NCBI GenBank assembly: GCA_049520515.1
Contig: JBEKPS010000002.1
Span: 252,347 to 316,346, forward strand
Direction of reading: 5' to 3'
Origin: JAFAMS01 sp049520515
GTDB lineage: Bacteria > Vulcanimicrobiota > Vulcanimicrobiia > Vulcanimicrobiales > Vulcanimicrobiaceae
DNA length: 64,000 bases
Both the position numbers and the translations under genes were made by a program. The notes under the pieces were generated by a model. The model was not told where the DNA came from. It did no database searches and was given only the letters and a program-made list of their open reading frames with translations. Positions 34,011-43,077 of the stretch are shown here, in pieces. The stretch's first letter is position 1. Every line of letters starts with the position of its first letter.

Positions 34011-35422
34011 GATCGTAGACTCACTCCTCGGCGCTCGTATTCTCCGGCGCGCAGTTTGGTACGAAGGATCTTTCCCGAGGGCGATTGGGGAATCGCGCGA
34101 ACGAAGACATACTCACGCGGACGTTTGAACTGCGTCATACCGCAGGAACGCGCGTACGCTTCCAGGTCATCTTCCTTCACGTCATCGTTTGCCGGTTCGA
34201 CGAAAGCGACAATTTTCTGGCCTAAGCGTTCGTCCGGCATTCCGATGACCGCGATGCGCCCAATCGCCGGGCAATGTGCCATCGCGTCTTCGACCTCGGC
34301 GGGATAGACGTTTTCGCCGCCGCTAATGATCATGTCGTCGACGCGGCCCAGGACAAAGAGATCTCCGTCCTCGTCGATCTTTCCGGCATCTCCGGTGTAA
34401 TACCATCCGTCTCGAATCGCGCGGGCTTGCGCATCCGGCCGCTTCCAATATCCCGAGAATGCCTCCGGGGAGCTCATATGCACGGCAATCTCGCCATCGA
34501 TGACTCTCAATCGCTCGTTGATTCCGGCTTTACCGGCCGACGCCGCCTTCGCACGCAGCGTGTCGTTGATCGAAAACGTGTAAATCTCGGTCGAACCATA
34601 ATGGTTGACGAACACGTCCGGGTTGAACGTTGCAAAGCAGCGCTCGACCAGCGCCGGCGTCATCGGTGCACCGGCAAACCCGAGCTTCCGCAGCGTCCCG
34701 AGATCGCGCCGTTCGATGCTCGAATCGGCAAGCAGATCGTAGTATAACGTGGGAGCGAGATAGAGATTCGTGATACGTTCGCGTTCGAGCAACTCGAGCG
34801 CTTGCGCAGGATCCCACCGCGGCATTGCAACGAATAGGCCGTTGAGCATCGTCATCGCGATCAGCGAACGGATCCCCATCGTATGATAGAGCGGCATCAC
34901 ACCGAGCGTTCGTTCGGAGCGAGCATATCGGTTTTGCGCGACATGTGCGAGCGCTGCGGCCCGTTCCGCGCGATGCGTTCGCAAGACGCCTTTGGGACGC
35001 CCGGTCGTGCCGGACGTGTACAGCATGATCGAGTAGGCATCATCGGAGACAGGCGTCGTGTTCGTTGCGGACACGCCGGCGATGAGCTCTTCGAAGGCAG
35101 TCGCCCTTTCGCTTATGACGCAGCGCGGCTCCGCGTCTTCGACGATGAATGCGAGCTCGTCGCGGGAAAGCCGCCAATTCACGGGCGTGAACGTTGCGCC
35201 CAGCAGCTGCGTTGCCCAATACAGGGTCGCCATTGGCTCGCTGTTCTGGAGCACGGTGACGACTCGATCGCCCGGAGCGACGCCACGTTGCCGCAAACCC
35301 GAGACGACGCTCATGATTCGCTCTTTCCACTGCGCGTAGGTGAGCCGCATGGTGCCATCGACGATCGCGACCGCGTTCGGTTCGCGCTCGACGGCAGCGT
35401 CAAACGTTGCGCCCAGGTCCAT
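34007..35422 (-). CDS. Acyl-CoA synthetase (AMP-forming)
   Basis: Activates a carboxylic acid to its CoA thioester with ATP. In 471 residues the ANL-superfamily motifs are present: MLYTSGTTGRPKGV (P-loop), VNHYGSTE (A5), WYYTGDAGKIDEDGDLFVLGR (A7/A8) and the acylation Lys in SPSGKILRTKL. It is shorter than long-chain ligases and resembles aromatic or cyclic acid ligases. The ATG overlaps the stop of the small hydroxylase subunit (TGATG). It probably activates the oxidised product of that enzyme. Confidence 0.93.
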   Translation of the reverse strand: MDLGATFDAAVEREPNAVAIVDGTMRLTYAQWKERIMSVVSGLRQRGVAPGDRVVTVLQNSEPMATLYWATQLLGATFTPVNWRLSRDELAFIVEDAEPRCVISERATAFEELIAGVSATNTTPVSDDAYSIMLYTSGTTGRPKGVLRTHRAERAAALAHVAQNRYARSERTLGVMPLYHTMGIRSLIAMTMLNGLFVAMPRWDPAQALELLERERITNLYLAPTLYYDLLADSSIERRDLGTLRKLGFAGAPMTPALVERCFATFNPDVFVNHYGSTEIYTFSINDTLRAKAASAGKAGINERLRVIDGEIAVHMSSPEAFSGYWKRPDAQARAIRDGWYYTGDAGKIDEDGDLFVLGRVDDMIISGGENVYPAEVEDAMAHCPAIGRIAVIGMPDERLGQKIVAFVEPANDDVKEDDLEAYARSCGMTQFKRPREYVFVRAIPQSPSGKILRTKLRAGEYERRGVSLRS

Positions 35423-35910
35423 CAGCCTGCCGGTTCTTTCGTGGCCATGATTGCGTCGACGATTGAGGTGTAACCGGTGCAGCGGCAAAGATGACCCGCC
35501 AGCAGTTCTTCCACCTCGCGGCGCGTTGCCGCAGGACGCTCGGCCAGAAGCGCGTGCGCGGAGATCAAGATGCCGGGCGTGCAAAAGCCGCACTGCAATG
35601 CGTGATGCGCGCGAAAGGCTTCTTGCAACGGTGAGAGATTGTCGTGCTCGGCCAGGGAGGCGACGGTCTTCACATCAGTGCCTTCCGCCTGCACGGCGAA
35701 CATCAGACACGATCGGACCGCGCGACCATCGACGAGAATCGTGCAGGCACCGCACACGCCGTGCTCGCAGCCGACATGCACGCCTTTGGCTCCGCACTCG
35801 TCGCGTAAGAAATCACACAAGAGCAGACGCGGTGGTACGTCAGCCTTGACCGGTTTCCCATCGACGCGCAGGCCGATCGGCGCGCGCTCGCTCTTGGACG
35901 TTCGAATCAT
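35422..35910 (-). CDS. Molybdenum hydroxylase small subunit (2x[2Fe-2S])
   Basis: The iron-sulfur subunit of a xanthine-dehydrogenase-family enzyme, which passes electrons from the molybdenum site to FAD. Its 162 residues carry the plant-type cluster motif GCEHGVCGACTILVDG with a fourth Cys in VRSC, and the second cluster motif CGFCTPGI...CRCTGY. ATG 35910 overlaps the medium subunit stop by 4 bases (ATGA). Confidence 0.95.
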   Translation of the reverse strand: MIRTSKSERAPIGLRVDGKPVKADVPPRLLLCDFLRDECGAKGVHVGCEHGVCGACTILVDGRAVRSCLMFAVQAEGTDVKTVASLAEHDNLSPLQEAFRAHHALQCGFCTPGILISAHALLAERPAATRREVEELLAGHLCRCTGYTSIVDAIMATKEPAG

Positions 35911-36767
35911 CGCGCGTCCTCGAGGGCGAGCGACAGTGTTCGCCGGATCTGACCTTGCGCAAGCCATCGGCGGTATTTCGCCGTGCCGCGCTGATCGCTC
36001 GGCGGATCGACGTGAGCGGAAGCTGTTTGTGCCACGTCTTCGACGTCGCGAGGCGTGAGCGCGCGGCCGAGCCACGAATCGGTGTCGCAACGATGCGGCC
36101 GCTCGCCGACGCCGCCAAGCACGATCGAGAGTGCCTTCAGCTTGCCGTCGGCAGCAACGCGAACGGCGCATGCCGTCGCTACGATCGCGAAGTCGCCGTG
36201 CCGCAGCGCAAACTCCTCGAAAGCATATCCGCAGCCTTCGCTGCGCGAGGGAAACGATGCGCCGGTTACAAGCTCATCTGCCGCAAGCGTCGTCGTGAAG
36301 AAGGAATCGAAAAATGCGCCGGCTTCGATGCGGCGCGAACCGCGTGCCGATTGCGTTTCGATCTCTGCGTTGATCGCAACGGCGACCAGCGGAACCTCGG
36401 CGCTCGGATCCGCGTGCGCGAGCGAGCCGCAGATCGTTCCGCGATTGCGCGTCTGACGGTGTCCGACATGCGGAAGCGCGAGCGCCAAAAGCGGAATCGC
36501 CTGCGGTATGCGCGGCTCGCGTTCGACATCGGCTTGCCGTACAAGCGCGCCGATGTGAATGCTGCCGTTGTGGAAGTAAATCTCCGCGAGCCCGGGGAGG
36601 CGATTGATGTCGACGATCGTCGCAGGACGCGCGAGTCGCATGTTCATGGTCGGGACGAGCGATTGGCCGCCCGCCAAGACTTTGGCATCCTCGCCGAACT
36701 CGCTCAAGACCGCAAGCGCTTCTTCGAGCGTCTCCGGGCACACGTAGTCGAACGGCGCGGGCTTCAT
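35907..36767 (-). CDS. Molybdenum hydroxylase medium subunit (FAD-binding)
   Basis: The 286 residues have the FAD motifs of the CoxM/CutM family: LAGGQSLVPTMNMRLARP near residue 32 and TICGSLAHADPSAE near residue 112 (usually TIGGS), then the CO-dehydrogenase flavoprotein C-terminal domain. The medium subunit receives electrons from the small subunit. The ATG overlaps the large subunit stop (ATGA), so the L-M-S subunits are coupled in that order. Confidence 0.95.
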   Translation of the reverse strand: MKPAPFDYVCPETLEEALAVLSEFGEDAKVLAGGQSLVPTMNMRLARPATIVDINRLPGLAEIYFHNGSIHIGALVRQADVEREPRIPQAIPLLALALPHVGHRQTRNRGTICGSLAHADPSAEVPLVAVAINAEIETQSARGSRRIEAGAFFDSFFTTTLAADELVTGASFPSRSEGCGYAFEEFALRHGDFAIVATACAVRVAADGKLKALSIVLGGVGERPHRCDTDSWLGRALTPRDVEDVAQTASAHVDPPSDQRGTAKYRRWLAQGQIRRTLSLALEDAR

Positions 36768-39199
36768 CCCGGCGTCTCCGGGTGCGTCAGCGAGAAGATG
36801 CGGCTCGGTGTCAAAGGAAGCACAACGTTGTCAACGTCCAGCGCGTCCGCAACGGCATTCGCGATCGCCACGGGAACGCTCATCGCGTTTCCCTCGCCGA
36901 CGCCCTTTGCTCCAAGCGGGGTAAAGGGCGATTTGACGTCGACATGATCGATCGAAAGGGGCGGGATTTCGGTAGCCGACGGGATGGTGTAGTCGGCAAG
37001 AGTCCCGCTGCGCGGGCCACCGTCTTCATCGTAGACGAGCTCTTCGAAAAGCGCGCCGCCCAAACCGTGAGCAAAACCCCCACGGATCTGACCTTCGACG
37101 ATCTTTGGATGTAAGACCGCTCCGCAATCGTGCACCGTAACATACGAGCGGACGTCGACTCGCGATGTATTAGGGTCGATCTCCACGTAGCAGACGTCGG
37201 AAATAAAGCCGTAAACGGCGGAAGAATTGACACGATCGTTCGCATCCGGCGGCGCGAGCACGTCGATCGAGAAATGCGCCGTCTCGTAAATTCCGGGCTC
37301 CATTCCGGTTGGAAGGCCAAGAGGATGCCAATGTGCCGTGCCGGCGAGCCGCTTGAGTGACGTGCTGCGGCTGCCGTCGAGCGTGTACGCTGCCGCTTCC
37401 GCAAGTACGATATCCTCTGCGGCGACGTCGAATTGATGCGCGGCGATTGCGCGAAGTTTGCGACCAACCCTTCGCGCGGCGTCGCGAATCGCGACGGTTG
37501 CCACGGGCGCAAAGCGGCTGGAATACGATCCCGAAGCGATCGACCACGCCGAGGTTCGGGTGTCCATTTCAGCCACGACGTCGACCGCGTCGGGCGTCAC
37601 GCCGAGCTCTTCGGCAACGATCTGCGCCGCAACGGTCGCGTGTCCTTGGCCTTGCGGCGTCGTTGAGAGTCGTACCGTAATCGAACCGAGCGGGTCGATT
37701 GCGACCGTGGCGGCCTCCGTGCAACCTGATTTCGGCAGCGATCGTTCGCGAAGTTCGCGCGGTAGTGCAACGGAGATATAGCCCATGTTCGAGCCGGACG
37801 GCTCGACGACGCATGCAATTCCGATTCCCGATTTGCGACCTTCGGCGCGCGCGCGTGCGCGTCGCGCAATCAAGGCGTCGTATCCGGCGAGCTCGAGCGC
37901 GCGCTCGAACGCCGCGCCGTAGTCACCGCTGTCATAGATCGAGCCGGCCGGTGCATGGTACGGAAATTCGTCCTTTCGAATCAAGTTTTGCCGCACGACG
38001 TCGGCGTGATCGAGGTGGAGCTCTCCAGCCACGAGTGCGACCAAGCGTTCGAGGGTGAAATATTGCTCTTGTCCGCCGTAACCGCGATTAAGACCGGTCG
38101 GCAACTTGTTTGTCGTTACCAGGCGATTTCGGATTCCGACGACGGGAATGCGATAGGCTCCCGTCACCGTGCCGTGCATGCGGTAGAGACATGCGGGCTC
38201 GGGTGCGCGCACGTAGGCACCGACATTATCGACTTGATCGAGACGAAGCCCGAGAATCGTTCCGTCTCGCAGCACCGCGGCTTGCGCCCATGTGACTCGA
38301 TCGGTCGAGCTCGATGCGGCGATCAGATGTTCCAAACGGTCTTCGATCCATTTCACCGCAACGCCGCAAAGTTTGCTCGCGAGCGAAATCAAGACGATAT
38401 ACGGGTAGACGTGGGCTTTGATTCCGAACGAGCCGCCGATGTCGGGCGGAACGATGATCCGCAAACGATGACTTGGTACGCCGAGCGCCCCGGCCATGAC
38501 GGCCTGCAAGACGAACGGGCCATGGAAGTTAGCATGCACGACGTACGTATCGCTACCGCGCTCGTGTTTTGCGATCACGCCGTACGTTTCGATCGGCGTC
38601 GAGGCGTATTTGGGGAAATCAAAGCGTGCGCGGATCACGTGTTCGGCGTTGGCAAATGCGCCGTCGACGTCTCCGTAGGTGAATGCGCGGTCGTGAACGA
38701 CGTTCGATCCGACGTTCTCGTGCAATGCCGGGCCGCGCTCCAGCGCATCGTCGATCGATACGACTGCCTCCAAAGGCTCATATGCGACGTCAATCAGCTC
38801 GAGTGCATCCTCGGCGACGTACCGGTCCCGCGCGACGACGACCGCAACCGGCTCGCCGACGTAACGAACTTTGTCGATCGCGCAGGGATAAAAAATCGGC
38901 TGCGTTTCGATCCCAACGGCGAATGGTTTGCACGCAGCTGCGACGTGCTGGCCGGTGACGACTCCGGCGACACCCTCGAGCGCGAGCGCCCGGCTGACGT
39001 CGATGCTTTTTATTCGTGCATGTGCGTACGGGCTGCGCAGGATCGCCGCGTGGTGGATGTTCGGGAAGGGCTCGAGATCATCGATGAAGCGTCCCTCGCC
39101 GGCCAGTAGCGCCGGATCCTCTTTGCGCAGCACCGGCTCCCCGATCCATCTTCGCGGTTTCGGAACTTTGCTTACGATCGTAGTCTCGGAATCTGCCAT
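36764..39199 (-). CDS. Molybdenum hydroxylase large subunit (MoCo-binding)
   Basis: The catalytic subunit of a xanthine-dehydrogenase/CO-dehydrogenase-like enzyme, 811 residues. Molybdopterin motifs: PDIGGSFGIKAHVYP, TPQGQGHATVAAQI and KGVGEGNAMSVP with the catalytic Glu. The active-site loop reads LNRGYGGQEQYF. It does not match CO dehydrogenase form I (AYRCSFR) or form II (AYRGAGR), so CO is unlikely. Hydroxylation of an organic acid or N-heterocycle is more plausible, given the importer and CoA ligase in the same operon. ATG 39199 lies 2 bases after the upstream permease. Confidence 0.94.
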   Translation of the reverse strand: MADSETTIVSKVPKPRRWIGEPVLRKEDPALLAGEGRFIDDLEPFPNIHHAAILRSPYAHARIKSIDVSRALALEGVAGVVTGQHVAAACKPFAVGIETQPIFYPCAIDKVRYVGEPVAVVVARDRYVAEDALELIDVAYEPLEAVVSIDDALERGPALHENVGSNVVHDRAFTYGDVDGAFANAEHVIRARFDFPKYASTPIETYGVIAKHERGSDTYVVHANFHGPFVLQAVMAGALGVPSHRLRIIVPPDIGGSFGIKAHVYPYIVLISLASKLCGVAVKWIEDRLEHLIAASSSTDRVTWAQAAVLRDGTILGLRLDQVDNVGAYVRAPEPACLYRMHGTVTGAYRIPVVGIRNRLVTTNKLPTGLNRGYGGQEQYFTLERLVALVAGELHLDHADVVRQNLIRKDEFPYHAPAGSIYDSGDYGAAFERALELAGYDALIARRARARAEGRKSGIGIACVVEPSGSNMGYISVALPRELRERSLPKSGCTEAATVAIDPLGSITVRLSTTPQGQGHATVAAQIVAEELGVTPDAVDVVAEMDTRTSAWSIASGSYSSRFAPVATVAIRDAARRVGRKLRAIAAHQFDVAAEDIVLAEAAAYTLDGSRSTSLKRLAGTAHWHPLGLPTGMEPGIYETAHFSIDVLAPPDANDRVNSSAVYGFISDVCYVEIDPNTSRVDVRSYVTVHDCGAVLHPKIVEGQIRGGFAHGLGGALFEELVYDEDGGPRSGTLADYTIPSATEIPPLSIDHVDVKSPFTPLGAKGVGEGNAMSVPVAIANAVADALDVDNVVLPLTPSRIFSLTHPETPG

Positions 39200-39201
39200 G
39201 G

Positions 39202-39846
39202 TCAGGCGCGCGTCTCGAGCCGCTGTCCGGCTTTTCCGATCGTGTAGTTTACGACGAAATACATTGCGGCAACCAGAGCGAAGACCGGCAGCGGTTTGAA
39301 CGGCGGCGCTGCGTAGACGATCTGTGCGCGGCCGAGCAGCTCGGGGATTGTAATGACTGCCGTCAGCGACGTATCTTTGAGCAGCGATACGAACTGCGCG
39401 ACGAGCGCCGGCATCATGTTGCGCAGAGCGATCGGCAAGACGATCTTTTGCATGATCGTCGATCCGCGCAGACCTTGCGATTCCGCGGCTTCGACGATGC
39501 CGGTCGGGACGGCGAGGATTCCGGCGCGGACGATTTCCGCCACGAGCGATGCCGAAAAGAGCGACATTGCGATCACGCCCGCCGTGAACGGCGAGAATTT
39601 GATTCCGAGCGAGTGCGGAACGGCAAAGTAGACAAACACGATGACGAGGAGCATCGGGAGTGCGCGCATCCCTTCGATGTAAATCGTCGCCGGCCACCGC
39701 AGCCATGGATTTTTGCCAATACGGGCTAGCGCAAGGAGGATACCGAGCACGAAGGCGGTTGCAATCGCGCAAAGCGCGAGCTTGATGGTAACGCCAAGTC
39801 CGCCCAGGAGAAAAATCAGCGTGGGTGCGTTGAAAAGCCAGCTCAT
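39202..39846 (-). CDS. Polar amino-acid-type ABC transporter permease
   Basis: A 214-residue HisM/GlnP-type permease with five hydrophobic segments and the EAA loop EAAESQGLRGSTIMQKI. It would pair with the second permease (39843) in one importer. The stop precedes the hydroxylase large subunit by 2 bases, which ties transport to oxidation. Starts at ATG overlapping the neighbour stop by 4 bases. Confidence 0.93.
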   Translation of the reverse strand: MSWLFNAPTLIFLLGGLGVTIKLALCAIATAFVLGILLALARIGKNPWLRWPATIYIEGMRALPMLLVIVFVYFAVPHSLGIKFSPFTAGVIAMSLFSASLVAEIVRAGILAVPTGIVEAAESQGLRGSTIMQKIVLPIALRNMMPALVAQFVSLLKDTSLTAVITIPELLGRAQIVYAAPPFKPLPVFALVAAMYFVVNYTIGKAGQRLETRA

Positions 39847-40508
39847 CCGACGTGCACCGACGCGATCTTCATCCGGCGCTCTAAGCGGTTAACGGCATAC
39901 GCCGAAGGTAGTGTCAGGCAGAGATACAAGATCGCGGCGGCTGCGTAGGCGGTGCTGTACTGAAACGTCTGCGAACCGATCGAATCGGCGCTGTGCAAAA
40001 CGTCGTAGACGGCAATCGTGCTGACGAGCGAGCTGTTCTTGATGAGATTGAGCGTTTGGTTGCCCAGCGGTGGTATCACGGCGCGGATCGCTTGCGGCAA
40101 GATGACAAGCCGCATCACAAGCATGTAGCTCAACCCCGACGCCAGTGCGGCCTCCATCTGCCCACGATGGACAGCGAGGATTCCGCCGCGGATCGTTTCG
40201 GCGATGAAGGCTGCCGTGTAAATGCCTAAGGCCAGGAAGCCGCACTCGAACGCCGAGAACCGGATCCCGATCGACGGCAGTCCGAAGTAAAAGAAGAAGA
40301 TCTGTACGAGCAAGGGGACATTTCGAACGAACTCGACATAGGCTGTTCCCACCGCTTGCAGCGCGCGGCTCGGCGCTACGCGCAGCGTTGCGACGATCGT
40401 TCCCAGCGTGAACGCGAGAAGCAATGCGCACGCGGAAACCTCGATCGTAACTCGGAGGCCGGCGAGTAACGGCCTCCAGTTATCGAGGAGCAGTCCCCAG
40501 TCGACCAC
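39843..40508 (-). CDS. Polar amino-acid-type ABC transporter permease
   Basis: The 221-residue partner permease: hydrophobic segments include TIEVSACALLLAFTLGTIVA and the EAA-like loop MEAALASGLSYMLVMRLVI. It has the FVRNVPLLVQIFFFYFGLP motif typical of glutamate/glutamine-type permeases. It begins 9 bases after the binding-protein gene. With the ATPase at 41391 and the binding protein it makes a full importer. Confidence 0.93.
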   Translation of the reverse strand: MVDWGLLLDNWRPLLAGLRVTIEVSACALLLAFTLGTIVATLRVAPSRALQAVGTAYVEFVRNVPLLVQIFFFYFGLPSIGIRFSAFECGFLALGIYTAAFIAETIRGGILAVHRGQMEAALASGLSYMLVMRLVILPQAIRAVIPPLGNQTLNLIKNSSLVSTIAVYDVLHSADSIGSQTFQYSTAYAAAAILYLCLTLPSAYAVNRLERRMKIASVHVG

Positions 40509-40517
40509 GGAGAAAGT

Positions 40518-41381
40518 CTACTTACGCGCGGGTTGGTTTGCGAACTCGTCCCCAGCCTTTTCCGCCGCCATCCCATACCACGTTTTCCAATTCGCGGGCA
40601 GCGGCTCGTTCAGCCATTTTTGATGGATCTTGTTAAACGTTCCGTCGTTACCGATCGAGACGAGCGCATCGTTAACAGCTTTCAGGAGCGTATCGTTGCC
40701 TTTCGCGATGCCGATCCCGTACGGCTCGAACGTAAAGAGGCCGCCGACCATCTTGAAATCTTTCGGATCCTGATTCCGGAAACCGACGAGGATGGTGTTA
40801 TCGGTCGTGATCGCGTCGGTGCGGCCGTCGAGCAGGGCCTGATAGCACGGCGTGTATCCGTCGAAGGTCTGTACGTCGGCCGTGGGGACCAGCTTGTGAA
40901 TCGTCTGTTCCGGCGTCGAGCCTTTTGCGGTGCAGACCGTCTTGCCGGCGAGATCTTGGTAGCTCTTGATCGTCGAATTCGTGCGGACCAGCAGTGATTG
41001 GCCGGCCGAGTAATACACGTTCGAGAATGCGATCTGCTTGAGGCGGTCGGGTGTGATCGTCGCGGTGGCGATGAACATGTCGATATCGCCGTTTTGTACG
41101 AGCGGAATGCGATTCGACGAGATGACTTGCGTGAATTGCACTTTACCGGGATCGCCCATGATGCGCTTTGTGATTTCGTGCGCGAGGTCGATCTCGAAAC
41201 CCGTCGGTTCACTCTCGCCGGCCTTGAGATAACCGAACCCGGGGTTGTCGTATTTGACGCCGATCTTGAGCGAGCCGCGTGCCTTGACAGCCGCGAGCGA
41301 GCTATCTGCGAATGCGCCAACCGGAATCAGCGTTGCAGCAGCGGCGCTTCCGGCGAGAGCAAGATACGTTCTTCGGTTCAT
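40518..41381 (-). CDS. ABC transporter periplasmic substrate-binding protein
   Basis: The 287 residues begin with a signal peptide (MNRRTYLALAGSAAAATL, cleavage near GAFA-DS). The SBP family-3 fold follows: GSLKIGVKYDNPGFGYL, PTGFEIDLAHEI and TATITPDRLKQIAFSNVY. The acidic-substrate pattern resembles glutamate/aspartate binders but the ligand cannot be set from sequence, and the operon suggests a carboxylate. The RR in the signal is not followed by a full Tat motif. Confidence 0.93.
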   Translation of the reverse strand: MNRRTYLALAGSAAAATLIPVGAFADSSLAAVKARGSLKIGVKYDNPGFGYLKAGESEPTGFEIDLAHEITKRIMGDPGKVQFTQVISSNRIPLVQNGDIDMFIATATITPDRLKQIAFSNVYYSAGQSLLVRTNSTIKSYQDLAGKTVCTAKGSTPEQTIHKLVPTADVQTFDGYTPCYQALLDGRTDAITTDNTILVGFRNQDPKDFKMVGGLFTFEPYGIGIAKGNDTLLKAVNDALVSIGNDGTFNKIHQKWLNEPLPANWKTWYGMAAEKAGDEFANQPARK

Positions 41382-41390
41382 GCTGACTCC

Positions 41391-42131
41391 TTATACGTGG
41401 TGTGCAAGAATTTTGGAAAGAAATGTCTTGGTGCGTTCGTTCTCGGGATTCGTGAAGAAGTGCTCGGGCGTGCCGGACTCGACGATTCGTCCGCCATCCA
41501 TGAAGATCATGCGGTGCCCGACACTCCGCGCGAAGCCCATCTCATGCGTCACCACGACCATCGTGATCCCGGTTGTGGCAAGCGATGCCATGACGTCGAG
41601 TACTTCCTTGATCATTTCCGGATCGAGCGCGCTGGTCGGTTCGTCGAAGAGCAAAATCTTCGGCTGCATTGCAAGTGCTCGCGCGATCGCGACGCGCTGC
41701 TGTTGGCCGCCGGACAGTTGCGCCGGGTACGCGTCTTCCTTGTCGGTCAAACCGACACGGGCGAGAATCTCGCGTCCGGCACGTTCCGCATCCGTTCGCG
41801 TTACGCGTCGCACGTTTATAGGCGCAAGCGTGACGTTCTGGAGCGCCGTCATGTGCGGATAGAGGTGAAAACCTTGAAAGACCATGCCCACCTCGGCACG
41901 GACCGCGCCGATGTCGGTGCTCTTGTCGCTGACGTCCGTACCGTCGACGATGAGCTTTCCCGACTGGATCGGCTCAAGACGATTGATCGACCGGATCAAC
42001 GTGCTCTTCCCGGAGCCTGAGGGCCCAATAACGCAGACGACCTCTCCCTTGTCGATGGCAAGGTCGATGTCGATCAGAACGTGAGCTTGTCCGAACCACT
42101 TGTTGACGCGGACAAATTCGATGATGGGCAA
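41391..42131 (-). CDS. Polar amino-acid-type ABC transporter ATPase
   Basis: A GlnQ-type ATPase of 246 residues: Walker A GPSGSGKSTLIRSINRLE, signature LSGGQQQRVAIARAL, Walker B ILLFDEPTSALDPE and the switch His in VVTHEMGF. It is the first gene of the nine-gene operon, 9 bases before the binding protein. The upstream region to the divergent transglutaminase is about 90 bases and should hold the operon promoter; no clear hexamers were recognised. Confidence 0.95.
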   Translation of the reverse strand: MPIIEFVRVNKWFGQAHVLIDIDLAIDKGEVVCVIGPSGSGKSTLIRSINRLEPIQSGKLIVDGTDVSDKSTDIGAVRAEVGMVFQGFHLYPHMTALQNVTLAPINVRRVTRTDAERAGREILARVGLTDKEDAYPAQLSGGQQQRVAIARALAMQPKILLFDEPTSALDPEMIKEVLDVMASLATTGITMVVVTHEMGFARSVGHRMIFMDGGRIVESGTPEHFFTNPENERTKTFLSKILAHHV

Positions 42132-42222
42132 AGGCTGCGTCCTCCATTTTGGCGCTCAGATTTTGAGCCCGTGGGCCATTTGCAGGGATGCAATTGCGCA
42201 GGAATTGGGGAAACGCATCTTC

Positions 42223-43077
42223 GTGGACGTTGACGTTCTCTCGGCCGAGCAAGATCTAAGCGCCGGTGGCCGGCTGCACGTTCGCGTCGGCTGCGAGTTC
42301 GAGATGACTGTTGGCGCACCGACGCCGGCTGTCCTGATGGTACAGCCCAAGCTGGAAGGCAGCGTGGCGATCGTCGAGGAGCACTGGGACGTCCAACCGG
42401 CGACGCCATTTCGAGAGGGCGTCGGTGCGCTCGGCAATCGCGTTCGGCGCCTCGTTCTCCCAGTCGGAGATTTCCGGTTTCGCTACGACGCGACCGTTAC
42501 GACGTCGAGCGACGCCGATGCGACCGACCTGTCCGCGCAGCAAATCGACCCGCACGAGCTTGCCGACGAGATGCTCATCTATCTGCTCCCGAGCCGCTAT
42601 TGCCCGTCTGACGCGTTGCTCGACAAAGCATGGGAGATATTCGGCGGCGTCGAGCCGGGTTGGTCGCGCGTTCAAGCAATCTCGGATTGGGTGCACGACA
42701 ACATCCGCTTTGACTACCTCTGCACCTCGACGACGAAGACGGCGACGGATACGTTCGAGTTGCGTGTCGGCGTGTGCCGGGACTTCACGCATCTTGCCGT
42801 CGCGTTCTGCCGCGCGCTGAACGTTCCGGCGCGTTACGTATTCGGATACCTTCCCGACATCGGTGTCGTCGTGGCGGATGCGCCGATGGATTTTTGTGCG
42901 TGGATGGAAGTGTATTTGTCCGGCCGCTGGTGGACGTTCGATCCGCGCAACAATCAGCGCCGCATCGCGCATCTCGTGATCGGACGAGGACGCGACGCCG
43001 CGGACGTTCCGATGATCATGACATTCGGAACTCCGACGCTTACGAACATGATCGTTTGGGCCGATCAGGTTTTATGA
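42223..43077 (+). CDS. Transglutaminase-like protein, catalytic His replaced
   Basis: About 284 residues with the bacterial transglutaminase N-terminal domain (RLHVRVGCEFEM) and a transglutaminase core: GVCRDFTHLAVAFCRALNVPARYV with the Cys, then APMDFCAWMEVYLSGRWW and FDPRNN with the Asp. The His position after MDF is Cys (TGT at 42895), so a normal Cys-His-Asp triad is missing. Substitution here also occurs in other members of the family. GTG 42223 is preferred because GGAATTGGGG lies upstream; TTG 42208 is possible. Overlaps the next gene (ATGA). Confidence 0.8.
   Translation: MDVDVLSAEQDLSAGGRLHVRVGCEFEMTVGAPTPAVLMVQPKLEGSVAIVEEHWDVQPATPFREGVGALGNRVRRLVLPVGDFRFRYDATVTTSSDADATDLSAQQIDPHELADEMLIYLLPSRYCPSDALLDKAWEIFGGVEPGWSRVQAISDWVHDNIRFDYLCTSTTKTATDTFELRVGVCRDFTHLAVAFCRALNVPARYVFGYLPDIGVVVADAPMDFCAWMEVYLSGRWWTFDPRNNQRRIAHLVIGRGRDAADVPMIMTFGTPTLTNMIVWADQVL

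Noticed and set aside
37955..39109. Plus-strand open frame (384 codons) opposite the molybdenum hydroxylase large subunit
   Set aside because: The opposite strand holds all MoCo motifs; the plus reading has none.
36764..39199. Calling the large subunit CO dehydrogenase (coxL)
   Set aside because: The active-site loop is neither AYRCSFR nor AYRGAGR and the operon contains a CoA ligase and an importer, which fits an organic acid instead.
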